Of a stretch of DNA of 64,000 nucleotides, positions 22,671 to 32,293 are shown piece by piece (the first letter of the stretch is position 1; every line of letters begins with the position of its first letter). Origin of the DNA: CAXTKD01 sp964244885 (GTDB lineage: Bacteria > Pseudomonadota > Alphaproteobacteria > Sphingomonadales > Sphingomonadaceae). The translations under genes and the position numbers were made by a program. The stretch lies in assembly GCA_964244885.1 (NCBI GenBank), contig CAXTKD010000003.1:124001-188000 (forward strand). Reading direction: 5' to 3'. Under the pieces are notes generated by a model. That model saw only the letters and a program-made list of their open reading frames with translations, had not been told where the DNA came from and ran no database searches.

Positions 22671-23178
22671 GACGATCCTCGGCAGTCAGAAAGCGGCTTG
22701 GCTAACACCCGAAATCGAAGTGCTCGGGAAAAAGTTCGAGGATCGATAACCTGTCACTCGGCTATGCCAGAAACGGGCTTACGCTGACCGCCAGAAAACG
22801 GGCTTACGCTGACCGCAAGATGTGCGTGTAACTACACGCTATCTTGGCAGGGAGACGCTGCGCTCTCCCGTGCACCCTCTGGCTCATGGCGTAGTCCGGC
22901 ATCGAACCGGATCAGCGCCATCGGGGAGACTTCGCTCTCCCCAAACCCCATCGACAAAGGAGCCTTCGGAGCTCCCTTTGAACCCATGACCAAGGGGCGT
23001 GCCTGCCCCCTGTGGAACCCAGCCGCCTTCAGCGAGAGGCTTGCCGCCAGCCGAGGTAGTATGTGGACCGTGCAAAGCTCCTCACGCCTGCATCGAGCGC
23101 GAGAACATTCTGTGGGCGGCTTTCCAAACGCAGCACTCGGTCCTTGCTCGCGAGCCACCGCCAAGCCAATCTTTGTTC
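22671..23178. other. 508-bp intergenic region with tandem repeat and small hairpins
   Basis: Between the divergent hypothetical gene and the giant STAND gene. It holds two direct repeats of about 25 bases (22766-22789 and 22790-22814, core aacgggcttacgctgacc). Several short GC hairpins of the type GGGGAGA-CTTCGC-TCTCCCC follow, to about 22970. The frame of the STAND gene is open from 22999, but codons there look non-coding. No gene is called; promoters for both flanking genes should lie here. Confidence 0.55.
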
Positions 23179-26100
23179 GTGACCGACCCGGCTGAGCCTG
23201 AAGAAAATTCGAAGACCGTACCCGCCGATGGTGAACGGTGGGCGCAACACGGCTACCAGCGCCAGTATCTGAGCTCTGGAGCGATCATATACGACAGCCT
23301 CCAGCGTAATGACCTGTCCTGGATCGGCGTTGCCGATCGACGAGCGGGGATCGTCGACGACCTTGTTCTGGGTACGTTCGACACCGTAATCGGACATCAG
23401 TTTAAGTCGTCTCAGACGCCGAAATCTACGCGCCTGACGGCTATGCTGTTGGGCAAGGATAGTTACATCTCTGCCCTGGCTTCGTCGTGGAAGTGTTTGA
23501 AAGAACAGTTTTCAGACAAACTGGTGGAAATCCGCTTCGTAACCACTGACTACCCGTCAGCCAGCGATCCGATGATCAAGGGCGACAGGAGTTCGTCGAC
23601 GGCGCATTTTCTTGAAGACCTCAAAGCCAACCCTTCTAAGTCGATAATCGACTGGCACTCTTCAAAATGGGCTGCGGTAATTAAAAAGCTCGAGGCCGCG
23701 AGTGGGCTGAACAGCGCTGAGTTTCAGGAGTTTTTCAACGGCTTTAGAATTTTGACTGATTCAGAGGCTGATCTGATTACCGCAAGGCGGCGGACCTCTG
23801 ACGAGACAGCTCTTATCTCTCAAATAGCCGCGGTTATTCCAAAGCTGGTGACCGATGCCAGCGGAAAGGATCGCTGGTTCAGACATGAGATTTTGGATTG
23901 GCTCGGTTGGCCAGACACATTTGACACACGCCGAACTCATCAATTTCCCATCGGTGAATTCGTCCAGCGAAACGTTGAGACAGAGGGCAGGCTAAACGCG
24001 GCGCTGACCGCGCATAAATCGGGCTACCTGTCGCTCCTCGGTCCTCCGGGTATCGGCAAATCGACTCTTCTTCAGTCTGCGCTGACCTCCCAAACTGGTA
24101 CTATAGTCGCACGCTATCTCGCGTTCATGCCAGGAGAGGGGCAGGGAATAGGACGCGCGGAGGCAGAGGATTTTTATGACGATCTGATCGCACAATTAAG
24201 GTCGTCCGGCCTAAGTCCACTCCGCTTCTACAATTCGAATGCATCCCAGCGTGCTCAAGAGCTTGAGCATCTCTTGAAAGAGGCTTCGAACCGTTATGTA
24301 GATAAACGTATTCGGACCATCATCGTCGTAGATGGTCTAGACCATATCACTCGCGAGGAGCGGCCCGCGAGGTCACTGTTAGGGGCGCTTCCGCTTCCAC
24401 AATCGGTGCCGGCGGGCGTGATTTTTGTTCTTGGATCGCAAACTCTGGATTTGGACGGCATCCCACCGTCGGTCCGTGATGAAGCGGCAAGTCAAAAGAG
24501 AGGCGTTGTCGTTGCGCCTCTTTCGAGAGAGGCCGTTTTCAGGATCGCCGAGGCTGCGGGTCTGCAGGGCGAGATATCACGCGACGACTTGCACTCATCG
24601 AGCACTGGCCACCCTCTCATTGTGCGCTATCTCATAGAGGCCCTGAAGTCGGCACCTCCCGAGCAGCGCGATGGAATCTTAAATCCGGTTGTCCCTTACG
24701 ATGGGAATGTCGAAACTCTTTACGAGAGTGCATGGCGGGCCATCCAGCCTCATCAGGATAGTCGGCGCGTGCTGGCCTATGTCGCACGCGCAGAAGGGGC
24801 GATTCAACCTGAGCTCATTGCAGCAAAGATCGATGAAACTGCGGTGGAGAGGGCACTCGCCAGCTCCAAACACCTTCTCAAAATTTCTACTGATGGCTGG
24901 CAGGTTTTCCACAACAGTTTCCGCCTTTTTCTTCTTTCAAAGAAGGAAACGAAATTTGGAAAAGTCGACGAAAATTTCGGTCAGGGCGTGTATCTTGACC
25001 TGGCTCAACTGGCTGGCTCGTCCGACGCCTCCGGACCTCAAAGGTTTTTAGAGCTTCGCTACCGAGCCCGCGCGGGTCAGCATGAGCAAGTGCTGAGCCT
25101 GAGCACGCTGGAAAGGTTCAGGCATCAGGTAGCTGACGGCCGATCGGCCTCAGATATTCAAGACGACATCAAGCTGGCCTTCAAATCCGTTGAGGCCAGT
25201 GGTGACGTAACGGACTTATTCCGCCTGCTCTTAGCAGCAGACGAAACAACGCGCCGCGCGGACGTTCTCTCTTCTGTGGGGTCGATCGTCGACGCGCTCA
25301 TCGCCCTGGAAGACATTGATTCCGCGCGCGCTGCGGCCGCGGCTGGGGGCGTGGCTGGGAAAGACTATGAAATCGTCGATATTCTAGTCGACCAGCAGGA
25401 GTTGGAGTCTGCTCGCGAACTCTTTGACGACATTGAGCCGATCGATAAGATTCTGGGCGGCAAGGCTGTGGACTCGTTCGGCCGGAACGACGATTTGTCC
25501 GACTGGGCAAGAAGAGTTTTTCACTTCAGAGACCCAGATCAGATTTTGGACGCGATAGGGCGCCTTTCTTCTTCAGACAGCCGGCATCCCGAACTCGAAA
25601 ACGATGAAGCTTTGCGGTCTAGGCTTCGTTTTGAAGTGGCGCGCGCTGCAGTCGCGTATCGACCAGGTGCCGATATTTCAGAACTGGAATCGGCCCTCAC
25701 AGTCGACGCTGGTTATCACGTCTATCTCTTGGCTGAGAGCTGCCAGAGCGCAGACAGTCTTAAGATGTTTGATGTCGCGCGTGAGCGGCTTCTCGAAGTC
25801 GTAGATCACAAAGACTTCGGCACTCTCGGAACATCTTGGCGGCGAGGATTAGCGCTCACCGCGTTGGCCCTGGGTCAGAGATCGGTTGCAGAGAAAATAT
25901 TCGCTGACCTAGTGCCGCCCGGCGCTTCTCAGCTCGAAGAAAAGTTGGATGAAGAGAGCCCGGAAGCGTTTGTTCTCGCGGTCTTGAGGCACGCGAGTCT
26001 CGCACGTCAATTGGGTCAGACGTACGCGAAAACTCGTCCGTCAAAGAAACCCATCCTCAACAGTCTAGAGTTTCACGCCCGGAAGCTTGGTGAACTTTCT

Positions 26101-29100
26101 GGATTAGCGAGGTTAGGGCAGCCCGCATCTCCGGCGGAGATTGCCGCAACCGTGAAATCGGCGATGGCATTTCTGAACACTGCAAAAGCCGATGCGAGCG
26201 ATGAGTTCTACAGCCTTCATCAACTAGCCGGAGCAGCGCCTGCATTCGCCAAGAGCATCGTCGGCATCGCTCATCGCTCAGGACCGGCTGCCTACACAAA
26301 GGCCTTGGCAGAGGTGGAAGCGTCTTTTGCGCCTGGCGCTGGCGTGAACGCTGCTAGGCTCGATGTACGTCGGGAGGTAGCACTTGAAGCCTTCCGATAT
26401 GATCATGATCGAGACGCTGCAGCGCGACGTCTAGAAGCTATTCATGTTGATATCGCCGAAGACACCCCAGAAGAGCAGGTCGAGCAGCTCAGTAAGAATG
26501 CAGAAGCCTTTGCGTTAGTCGGGATACCCGACAGGGCTAGGGAGATATTGCTTTCCCTTAGGCTTCACACTCTTGGATATTCGCGCCCTCCAAAGAAGGA
26601 TCCTCAATACAGCCTCTGGGAGGATCTTTACTTAAAATCCTGTGAGGCCGACCCCGATAAAACGCGCGAGCGCTCTGACATCATGCTCCGTCTGCTAGAC
26701 GGATTGATGCAGACCGAGGGGCGGAACGCAGGCTATCGTGTCGCGCCGACCGTGATACGCGTGGCGATGCGCGTTGATGCACGTTACGGTTTGGACGCTG
26801 CAAAGCGACTGGTAGCGAGCGGCGCGTCTTCCTGGCCAATAGTTGTGGATCGACTACTGCGAGGCCTCATTCGCCGTCGGTCCGACCTCGTGGCTGTGGC
26901 ATCGGAATGTTGGAAAAGCGTATGCCTACCATTTTACAGCGAGCCGCACTTTTCTGAGAGCGAGTTAGGAAAATTCATCGCCGAGGCGGTGCAAGGTGTC
27001 GCTGAGCAGGACTTGCCCGCTCTGGTTTCCTCGCTTCAACACGGCATTCTGACTGTCTCGTCCATAACGGTGCGCTCGACTTTGTTGAAACTCCTCGAAG
27101 AGACGAGCCGAGAGCGTTCTTACACCCCCATCGATTTACAAACTGCCTTGGCAAAATGCGTTGCCGACGCGCCGCCTGCGGAAGAGCGAAGCAGCACACC
27201 TGAAGACTTTTACGATGTCTTCGATTTTGATGGCCTGCTTGCGAAATGGCGCACAGAGCAGGGAGAGAAGCCGTCAGACGGCCATCCTCTACTACGTGGG
27301 CCAAGCTACACTGCCACGCGTTGCTGCTTAAGGCTTATAAAAGGCAGGGGAACTGACGAAGCCAAAACCTTCATACAGGCCGCACCCGAATTCTTGACCG
27401 ACAGTCGTATACGTTTTGAGATCGCCGACGCAGCCGCCGAAGTGGGAGATAGTGCTTACGCTCGCGAGCTGGCGAACGACTATCTTGTTTCAGGCGACGA
27501 GAGGGCGAAGTGGAACTATTGGGAGGGCGGCGGTAAGATCAGATACTACAAGCTCGTGGCGAAGCTTGATGGTGATGCCGTCAAAGAGACGGCATTTAAG
27601 CAACTCGCTCACGACCTTGCGTCATCCGGAGAGTTCCTCGGGCCGCTACTTTGGGACATCGTAGAAGTCGCAGAGACCACCCAGGTTGCCGTTGACTGGG
27701 TGGCGATGTGGCGCACGCTTCAGTCTCAACTGGAGGTCACCAGAGATTTTCTCATTGGGTCGCCGTTTGAGCCATCAGATGCGTCCTTGGATGATTTGGA
27801 TTTTCTCGCGAGCATTTACGAGTGGGCATATTCCACCGGCATCTCGGAGCTTTTACATGCTGTACAGAGGGGGCTGATTGTAAGCCTAGACCATAGCGGC
27901 GGACTGCAGATCTTTCGGAAGGTAGTTGATGCTTTCCTGGCAGGAGATGGCGATCAACCTCTGGCCGGGATGCGATTTCTGAATGCTGCCTCTGGCTATG
28001 CTGCCGTTCAGGCCGCCTACGGGGCCAGTGTTCCGGCGCTCGCAAACAATGAAGATTTTTCGGTTTGCCAAGGTGCGCGCTGGCTTGCGCGACAATGGAG
28101 TGTCTCCGTAGATCGCCCTCAGCGCGATCTTCCAGCCTTCTACAGCATCATTTTTGATAGCTCGGGTGGATCCTCGTTCGATCGACCGAGTGCAGTCGAT
28201 AATGAGTCCAAGGCGATGATTGTCGAGGACCGTTACGGTTGGACATTTGCGCTGAAGCGTCAAATCACTTTCCTAAGTGATCTTTCGGGAATTTCGGTCG
28301 CCCAACTCCGCCAGCGCTCCCAACAGCTCATCCAGCGATGGGGCGGGATAGAGAAGTTTGGCGCTAGGGGAGCAAAGAGGCTGCTCGACGACTTGAAACG
28401 GCTTGAAATGAAGCTGACCTACCAGCGCCCCGATATGCTCGCTGGAATGCGATCAGTTCGTTTCGTCGCACAAGAACTTTCGGCTGCTGGTCTCATACCT
28501 GAAGGCGCCGAGTTCACTGTCTCGCACTTGCTCGGCGCGCCCTGGCCTAGCCTGCCTGTGCCAGAAGTGGTTCAACGGCCAGAGTTTGTCAGCCGCCCTT
28601 CGCTTGATCCTGGCTTTCGAGACGAAGAAGTCAGTGCATGGTTATCACAAGCGTGGGACGATCTCGAAGAGCCTCCGCAGGACGAATTCGTTTTGGCGGA
28701 GCTTGCCACCTACGAGCGGCGTCACATCAGGCGCGGGTACACAATGCAACGCCTCCGACTTCCGCGGATCGTTGCCAACGAGGCTCAGTCCTATGACGAA
28801 CTGTACCACATGCTCGACAGTGTCATCTGGGCTGACCGGTTCCTTTTGCTGTCACCGACCAGCGACCTAGTTGTCAGGGTTGATCAAGGAGCCGCAAGCT
28901 ACGTCCCGGACGACCTTGTCGTTCTCAACCCTCAGCTGGCAGGTGATCTAGGCTGGACAAACGACGCGGATTGGACCTGCTATCTTACCGCGAATGGAGA
29001 GATTGCTGCTCGCGTCAGATGGTGGCGCGATGGCTCCCCACAATCTGTCGACATCGAGCATAGCTGGGGCGAGGGCGCCGCTCTCACGCTGACCGAGAAA

Positions 29101-29232
29101 GGAAAGAAAGAGCTCGAAGCGAAAACAGGGCCGCTTCGCATCAATTCGATCGCCTGGCGAACAGTTCAACCCGAACGCGGCGGTGGGAATAGGCAGGTTG
29201 CAAAAGCCACCTCATCTAGATTGCTTTCCTAG
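23179..29232 (+). CDS. Giant STAND NTPase with N-terminal nuclease-like domain (Avs-like candidate defence protein)
   Basis: About 2017 aa if GTG 23179 is the start; no ATG exists before the first domain, and the frame is open back to GTG 22999. Residues 20-110 resemble the Cap4/DUF4297 branch of PD-(D/E)xK nucleases: GYQRQY, then D60/D61 in GIVDDLVLG, then HQFKSS with Q74 and K76. Residues 281-390 hold a STAND P-loop, LLGPPGIGKSTLLQS, and Walker B IIVVDGLDHI. The remaining 1600 residues look helical and repeat-like, as in sensor regions, without recognisable enzymes. The layout matches Avs proteins, which sense phage proteins and then degrade DNA. It is standalone, more AT-rich than the core genes, and lies in a mobile island. 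Defence is inferred. Confidence 0.8.
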   Translation: MTDPAEPEENSKTVPADGERWAQHGYQRQYLSSGAIIYDSLQRNDLSWIGVADRRAGIVDDLVLGTFDTVIGHQFKSSQTPKSTRLTAMLLGKDSYISALASSWKCLKEQFSDKLVEIRFVTTDYPSASDPMIKGDRSSSTAHFLEDLKANPSKSIIDWHSSKWAAVIKKLEAASGLNSAEFQEFFNGFRILTDSEADLITARRRTSDETALISQIAAVIPKLVTDASGKDRWFRHEILDWLGWPDTFDTRRTHQFPIGEFVQRNVETEGRLNAALTAHKSGYLSLLGPPGIGKSTLLQSALTSQTGTIVARYLAFMPGEGQGIGRAEAEDFYDDLIAQLRSSGLSPLRFYNSNASQRAQELEHLLKEASNRYVDKRIRTIIVVDGLDHITREERPARSLLGALPLPQSVPAGVIFVLGSQTLDLDGIPPSVRDEAASQKRGVVVAPLSREAVFRIAEAAGLQGEISRDDLHSSSTGHPLIVRYLIEALKSAPPEQRDGILNPVVPYDGNVETLYESAWRAIQPHQDSRRVLAYVARAEGAIQPELIAAKIDETAVERALASSKHLLKISTDGWQVFHNSFRLFLLSKKETKFGKVDENFGQGVYLDLAQLAGSSDASGPQRFLELRYRARAGQHEQVLSLSTLERFRHQVADGRSASDIQDDIKLAFKSVEASGDVTDLFRLLLAADETTRRADVLSSVGSIVDALIALEDIDSARAAAAAGGVAGKDYEIVDILVDQQELESARELFDDIEPIDKILGGKAVDSFGRNDDLSDWARRVFHFRDPDQILDAIGRLSSSDSRHPELENDEALRSRLRFEVARAAVAYRPGADISELESALTVDAGYHVYLLAESCQSADSLKMFDVARERLLEVVDHKDFGTLGTSWRRGLALTALALGQRSVAEKIFADLVPPGASQLEEKLDEESPEAFVLAVLRHASLARQLGQTYAKTRPSKKPILNSLEFHARKLGELSGLARLGQPASPAEIAATVKSAMAFLNTAKADASDEFYSLHQLAGAAPAFAKSIVGIAHRSGPAAYTKALAEVEASFAPGAGVNAARLDVRREVALEAFRYDHDRDAAARRLEAIHVDIAEDTPEEQVEQLSKNAEAFALVGIPDRAREILLSLRLHTLGYSRPPKKDPQYSLWEDLYLKSCEADPDKTRERSDIMLRLLDGLMQTEGRNAGYRVAPTVIRVAMRVDARYGLDAAKRLVASGASSWPIVVDRLLRGLIRRRSDLVAVASECWKSVCLPFYSEPHFSESELGKFIAEAVQGVAEQDLPALVSSLQHGILTVSSITVRSTLLKLLEETSRERSYTPIDLQTALAKCVADAPPAEERSSTPEDFYDVFDFDGLLAKWRTEQGEKPSDGHPLLRGPSYTATRCCLRLIKGRGTDEAKTFIQAAPEFLTDSRIRFEIADAAAEVGDSAYARELANDYLVSGDERAKWNYWEGGGKIRYYKLVAKLDGDAVKETAFKQLAHDLASSGEFLGPLLWDIVEVAETTQVAVDWVAMWRTLQSQLEVTRDFLIGSPFEPSDASLDDLDFLASIYEWAYSTGISELLHAVQRGLIVSLDHSGGLQIFRKVVDAFLAGDGDQPLAGMRFLNAASGYAAVQAAYGASVPALANNEDFSVCQGARWLARQWSVSVDRPQRDLPAFYSIIFDSSGGSSFDRPSAVDNESKAMIVEDRYGWTFALKRQITFLSDLSGISVAQLRQRSQQLIQRWGGIEKFGARGAKRLLDDLKRLEMKLTYQRPDMLAGMRSVRFVAQELSAAGLIPEGAEFTVSHLLGAPWPSLPVPEVVQRPEFVSRPSLDPGFRDEEVSAWLSQAWDDLEEPPQDEFVLAELATYERRHIRRGYTMQRLRLPRIVANEAQSYDELYHMLDSVIWADRFLLLSPTSDLVVRVDQGAASYVPDDLVVLNPQLAGDLGWTNDADWTCYLTANGEIAARVRWWRDGSPQSVDIEHSWGEGAALTLTEKGKKELEAKTGPLRINSIAWRTVQPERGGGNRQVAKATSSRLLS

Positions 29233-29384
29233 GCCGTCTAAATACAGTCCTGTGGCGAGCAAAATGTCGTCGATACTGGTCGTATAGCTAGGCAACTTGG
29301 TGCATCGACCATTCGGGAACAACTAAACCTTAGTCGGTTTTTGCAGCCCGATTTTATCCCACAGACTCAACGACCCGCTAGCTG

Positions 29385-29819
29385 TTACTTCGCTTTTGGC
29401 GTCGCCTTTTGCCCGAGCTTACGGCCAAGCCCGATGGACTTTGCCATGTCACGGCGCTGAATAGAGTAGTTCTCAGCAACCATTGGATAGGTCGCGGGCA
29501 GCTTGTAGCGCGCGCGGTATTCATCGGGGGTAAGGCCGTTGGTTGAAAGATGACGGCGCAGAGTTTTGTAAGCCTTGCCGTCGATCATCGAGATGATGTG
29601 ATCTTTGGACGCGAGGGATTTGCGAGCCGTCACGGCTGGAACGAAGGCATCTTCGGCTGGTGCTTCGGCGGCGGGTGCAGACGAATTCTGCAATTTGGCA
29701 ATGGCTGCATAAGTTGACGCGATAAAGCTCGGCACGTCTTCGGGGCGGATGTTGTTCTGCCCGACAAAGGCGCTAACGACATCAATAGTGAGGGCGATGA
29801 GATCGGTATCGTCAGCCAT
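29385..29819 (-). CDS. MucR/Ros-family transcriptional regulator
   Basis: 144 aa. The N-terminus DLIALTIDVVSAFVGQNNI mediates oligomerisation in the family. The DNA-binding part is HIISMIDGKAYKTLRRHLST, then GLTPDEYRARYKLPATYPMVA and KSIGLGRKLG. The zinc-finger first Cys of Ros is replaced (ISMIDGK), as I recall for sphingomonad members. MucR proteins silence AT-rich and horizontally acquired genes, so this copy could control the island, including the giant STAND gene that it follows tail to tail (inference). The 152 bases between the two genes hold nothing notable. Confidence 0.92.
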   Translation of the reverse strand: MADDTDLIALTIDVVSAFVGQNNIRPEDVPSFIASTYAAIAKLQNSSAPAAEAPAEDAFVPAVTARKSLASKDHIISMIDGKAYKTLRRHLSTNGLTPDEYRARYKLPATYPMVAENYSIQRRDMAKSIGLGRKLGQKATPKAK

Positions 29820-30205
29820 GTTTCGTCTCCATCTAAAGTTGAGAGCTGCTTAATCAGATCATCAGTGCGAGCAAAGCATTTTAGATTTTCTCTGGAGTTC
29901 GGTTTTGCGATCCGGGCAAATGCCCGGCCAGGCTCTAGGCTTGCGCCCGGAGCCGCGTTCCGCGTCTCAGCCCGTACTGGTGACGATCCCTATCGCGTGA
30001 AGAGCTAAGGGGCTTTGCCCCTGGCGCGGCGCTAGGCCCCTGACGGCCTGACGGGCGCGTTGCCGTGTCCCCAACCTTCCTTCGCTGCAGCTCCGTGCAG
30101 GCCGGGTGATCCCCCTCGGCACCGCGCGGCCATGCGCCTTTCCACCCCCAGTCTCGCCGACGGCAGCGGTTGCATGTGCAACCCAAAACCAACGGAAGAC
30201 TGAAG
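29820..30205. other. 386-bp divergent intergenic region upstream of mucR and ardC
   Basis: It holds a hairpin, CCGGGCA-AA-TGCCCGG (29912-29927), a second small GGGGC/GCCCC hairpin near 30010, and GC-rich sequence. Promoters for the divergent mucR and ardC genes must lie here, but I cannot place -10/-35 boxes with confidence. No gene is seen. Confidence 0.5.
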
Positions 30206-31066
30206 ATGAAGACGACCATTTACGAGACCATCACCAACCAAATCATCGACGCGATCGAGCAGGGCGCGGGCGACTACCGGATGCCGTGGACAGGCGGGGC
30301 GTTGCGTATGCCGACGAACGCCGTAACGGGCCGGGCCTATCGCGGCCTGAATATCCTGTCCCTTTGGATTCTCTCGGCCAAGCGCGGCTATCAGTCGAGC
30401 GGCTGGGCGACATATCAGCAATGGCAGGAGCGTGGAGCCCAAGTCCGCAAGGGCGAGAAATCCGCAACCGTGTTCTTTTGGAAGGATTTGGCGGCGGGGC
30501 GCGAGGACGCGAACCAGCCGGACGACGACCAGCGCCCGCGCTTCGTGGCGCGTGGCTACAACGTCTTCAACGCCGAGCAGGTCGACGGCTACGAGCGGGC
30601 AGAGACGCCAGAGCTTCCCGAGAGCGAGCGGATAGATGCGGCAGAGTCCTTCTTTGCGGCAATCCCCGCGCGCGTGACGCATGAGGCGCAGACGCCTTGC
30701 TTCGTGCCGAGTTTCGATGAGGTGCGCATGGTGCCTTTCAGCCGGTTCAAATCAGCCAGCGCTTATTATGGCGTCTTGGCGCACGAGCTGACCCACTGGA
30801 GCGGTGCGGAAGAGCGTTTGAACCGCGATTTGGCCGGGCGTTTCGGGTCGGAGGCCTATGCGATGGAAGAGCTGATTGCCGAACTTGGCGCGGCCTTCAT
30901 CGGTGGACGCCTTGCCCTGGACCTGGAACCGCGCACCGATCATGCGCCTTACATCGCGGGCTGGCTGAAAGCCTTGAAGAGCGACAGCCGCGCGATCTTC
31001 ACGGCGGCGGCGAAAGCGCAGGCGGCGGCGGATTATCTAGCCGCTTACAGCAACGCTAACGGATGA
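30206..31066 (+). CDS. ArdC-type antirestriction protein (ssDNA-binding plus zincin domain)
   Basis: 286 aa. The N-terminal ArdC ssDNA-binding domain is YETITNQIIDAIEQGAGDYR, then GRAYRGLNILSLWI and WATYQQWQERGAQVRKGEK. The C-terminal metallopeptidase domain has the zinc motif HELTHW with a downstream Glu in YAMEELIAELGAAFIG. ArdC proteins bind and protect incoming single-stranded DNA during conjugation. The start at 30206 has GGAAGA upstream. It fits the mobilization role of the island. The 3' end overlaps a convergent gene by 11 bases. Confidence 0.9.
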   Translation: MKTTIYETITNQIIDAIEQGAGDYRMPWTGGALRMPTNAVTGRAYRGLNILSLWILSAKRGYQSSGWATYQQWQERGAQVRKGEKSATVFFWKDLAAGREDANQPDDDQRPRFVARGYNVFNAEQVDGYERAETPELPESERIDAAESFFAAIPARVTHEAQTPCFVPSFDEVRMVPFSRFKSASAYYGVLAHELTHWSGAEERLNRDLAGRFGSEAYAMEELIAELGAAFIGGRLALDLEPRTDHAPYIAGWLKALKSDSRAIFTAAAKAQAAADYLAAYSNANG

Positions 31067-31553
31067 TCTCGTCCGCTTCGACCAGCTTGGCGTCGGTCGA
31101 TTTAAGGACATTGAAGATGGCGGTGACGATATTGGCCGCGACCGGTCGGCGAGAAAACACGTTGTTGGCATCGACGTAGGACACGTCGGCCAGCTTCGCG
31201 ACCGCTTCCAACTTCAGGTTATTCACGCGCAAAAGTTCGCGGCCGCGTGCCAGCACGCGGCATTTCGAGAGCGCCGGCTCAGCCTCGAAGTCGTTGTCGC
31301 CCTTGAAGTTCTCAACGTGCTTCACACGGTCGAAGCTGTTGTGGGAAAGGATGTTGAGCGACGTCATTACGTCGTGCGCTTTGAGATACTGAACGGTCTT
31401 GCCCCGTAAACAGCTTGTAACGGTGTTTTCATGGCAATTTGAGTGCTCAGCGATCTGAGCAACCGTCACTCCAATCTTGTTGGCGAGCTTCTGCCCGTCG
31501 AGCAGCCTGGCCTTGCTCGGATAAAGCAGGTCGACATCTGGCGTGATCGGCAT
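31056..31553 (-). CDS. Hypothetical protein with two HTH-like segments
   Basis: 165 aa. Two regions read like helix-turn-helix units: residues 22-52 (ANKIGVTVAQIAEHSNCHEN, then TVTSCLRGK) and 108-150 (LKLEAVAKLADVSYVDANNV). No catalytic motif is seen. It is monocistronic, convergent with ardC (11-base overlap) and divergent from the small-gene pair at 31715. A regulator is the best guess, with low certainty. Confidence 0.55.
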   Translation of the reverse strand: MPITPDVDLLYPSKARLLDGQKLANKIGVTVAQIAEHSNCHENTVTSCLRGKTVQYLKAHDVMTSLNILSHNSFDRVKHVENFKGDNDFEAEPALSKCRVLARGRELLRVNNLKLEAVAKLADVSYVDANNVFSRRPVAANIVTAIFNVLKSTDAKLVEADEIIR

Positions 31554-31714
31554 TGTAGACTGCCCCCGGTAACCACAGTGGCAGTTACTCAGCCATGTTG
31601 GTTGTTGTTACTTGTGCCCGCGCGCTCGTAACAGGAATGCAACGGAGATGTCAATTCGGTCTTGAGGATGGCGCGCAATCCTCTATATTGAATATCATCA
31701 AAGGAGCGAACAAT

Positions 31715-31915
31715 ATGTTTGGACTTGGAAGTAGAAGACATAACAAGGCGAAGGTGAAGGTAAGTAGTGAGTTTGTAGAAGCTGTGTCTGATCTAAGAAA
31801 TACTACAACGAACCTCTTGAATACTCTTGACGGCAATCGCACCTTACAAAAAGGCAACAAGGATTTGCTTGAAAGGGCGTTAACCGATCATGTGGGGCGC
31901 AAGCCTTCAGTCTGA
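31715..31915 (+). CDS. Small hypothetical protein
   Basis: 66 aa, with a good ribosome site (AAGGAG) before the ATG at 31715. It is basic at the N-terminus (MFGLGSRRHNKAKVKV) and helical after that (FVEAVSDLRNTTTNLLNTLD). It overlaps the next gene by 26 bases in another frame, suggesting an operon. No family is recognised. Confidence 0.55.
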   Translation: MFGLGSRRHNKAKVKVSSEFVEAVSDLRNTTTNLLNTLDGNRTLQKGNKDLLERALTDHVGRKPSV

Positions 31916-32234
31916 TCACATCAACGCGGTGACGACGCTCGTCCTCACCGCGCCGTCCGGTCTTTTTGCCCTCTTTTCCCTGATCGCCCTCGCGCTCGCC
32001 TTCGTCGGGCGTGTCACTCTAATCGAAATCGTGAAGCGTTGGGTTCAGCCGATCGTTGACGCTGCGACAGTCCGAAAAGAGATCGAGGCCGCCAAGCAGG
32101 CGATTGCCGACGCCAAGAATGATCGTCTCGCTTTGCTCGCCGAACGCGCCATGATCGAAAGCCTTATTGCGGAGCGCGATCGCCTTCAGGCTGAAAACAT
32201 CGCTCTGCGTCAGGAAAAGGCGTCGTCTGTGTGA
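31890..32234 (+). CDS. Small membrane protein with coiled-coil tail
   Basis: 114 aa. One membrane segment (LFALFSLIALALAFVG, about residues 25-45) is followed by a charged coiled coil (AKQAIADAKNDRLALLAERA, then IAERDRLQAENIALRQE). It overlaps the preceding small gene by 26 bases. Its role is unknown; it has the shape of a membrane-tethered assembly factor or a phage-spanin-like accessory protein, without further support. Confidence 0.6.
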   Translation: MWGASLQSDHINAVTTLVLTAPSGLFALFSLIALALAFVGRVTLIEIVKRWVQPIVDAATVRKEIEAAKQAIADAKNDRLALLAERAMIESLIAERDRLQAENIALRQEKASSV

Positions 32235-32293
32235 CGCCGCAACGCCAGCCCTTAGAGGTGTGTCCAGCGGGTCATTGCCTGTTCGCGAACGCG

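Noticed and set aside
22766..22814. Iterons of a replication origin
   Set aside because: Only two repeats and no replication initiator gene anywhere in the island.
22999..23178. 60-residue N-terminal extension of the STAND protein from GTG 22999
   Set aside because: The codons look non-coding (Pro/Cys/Ala mix), overlap small hairpins, and have no ribosome site; GTG 23179 leads directly into the domain.
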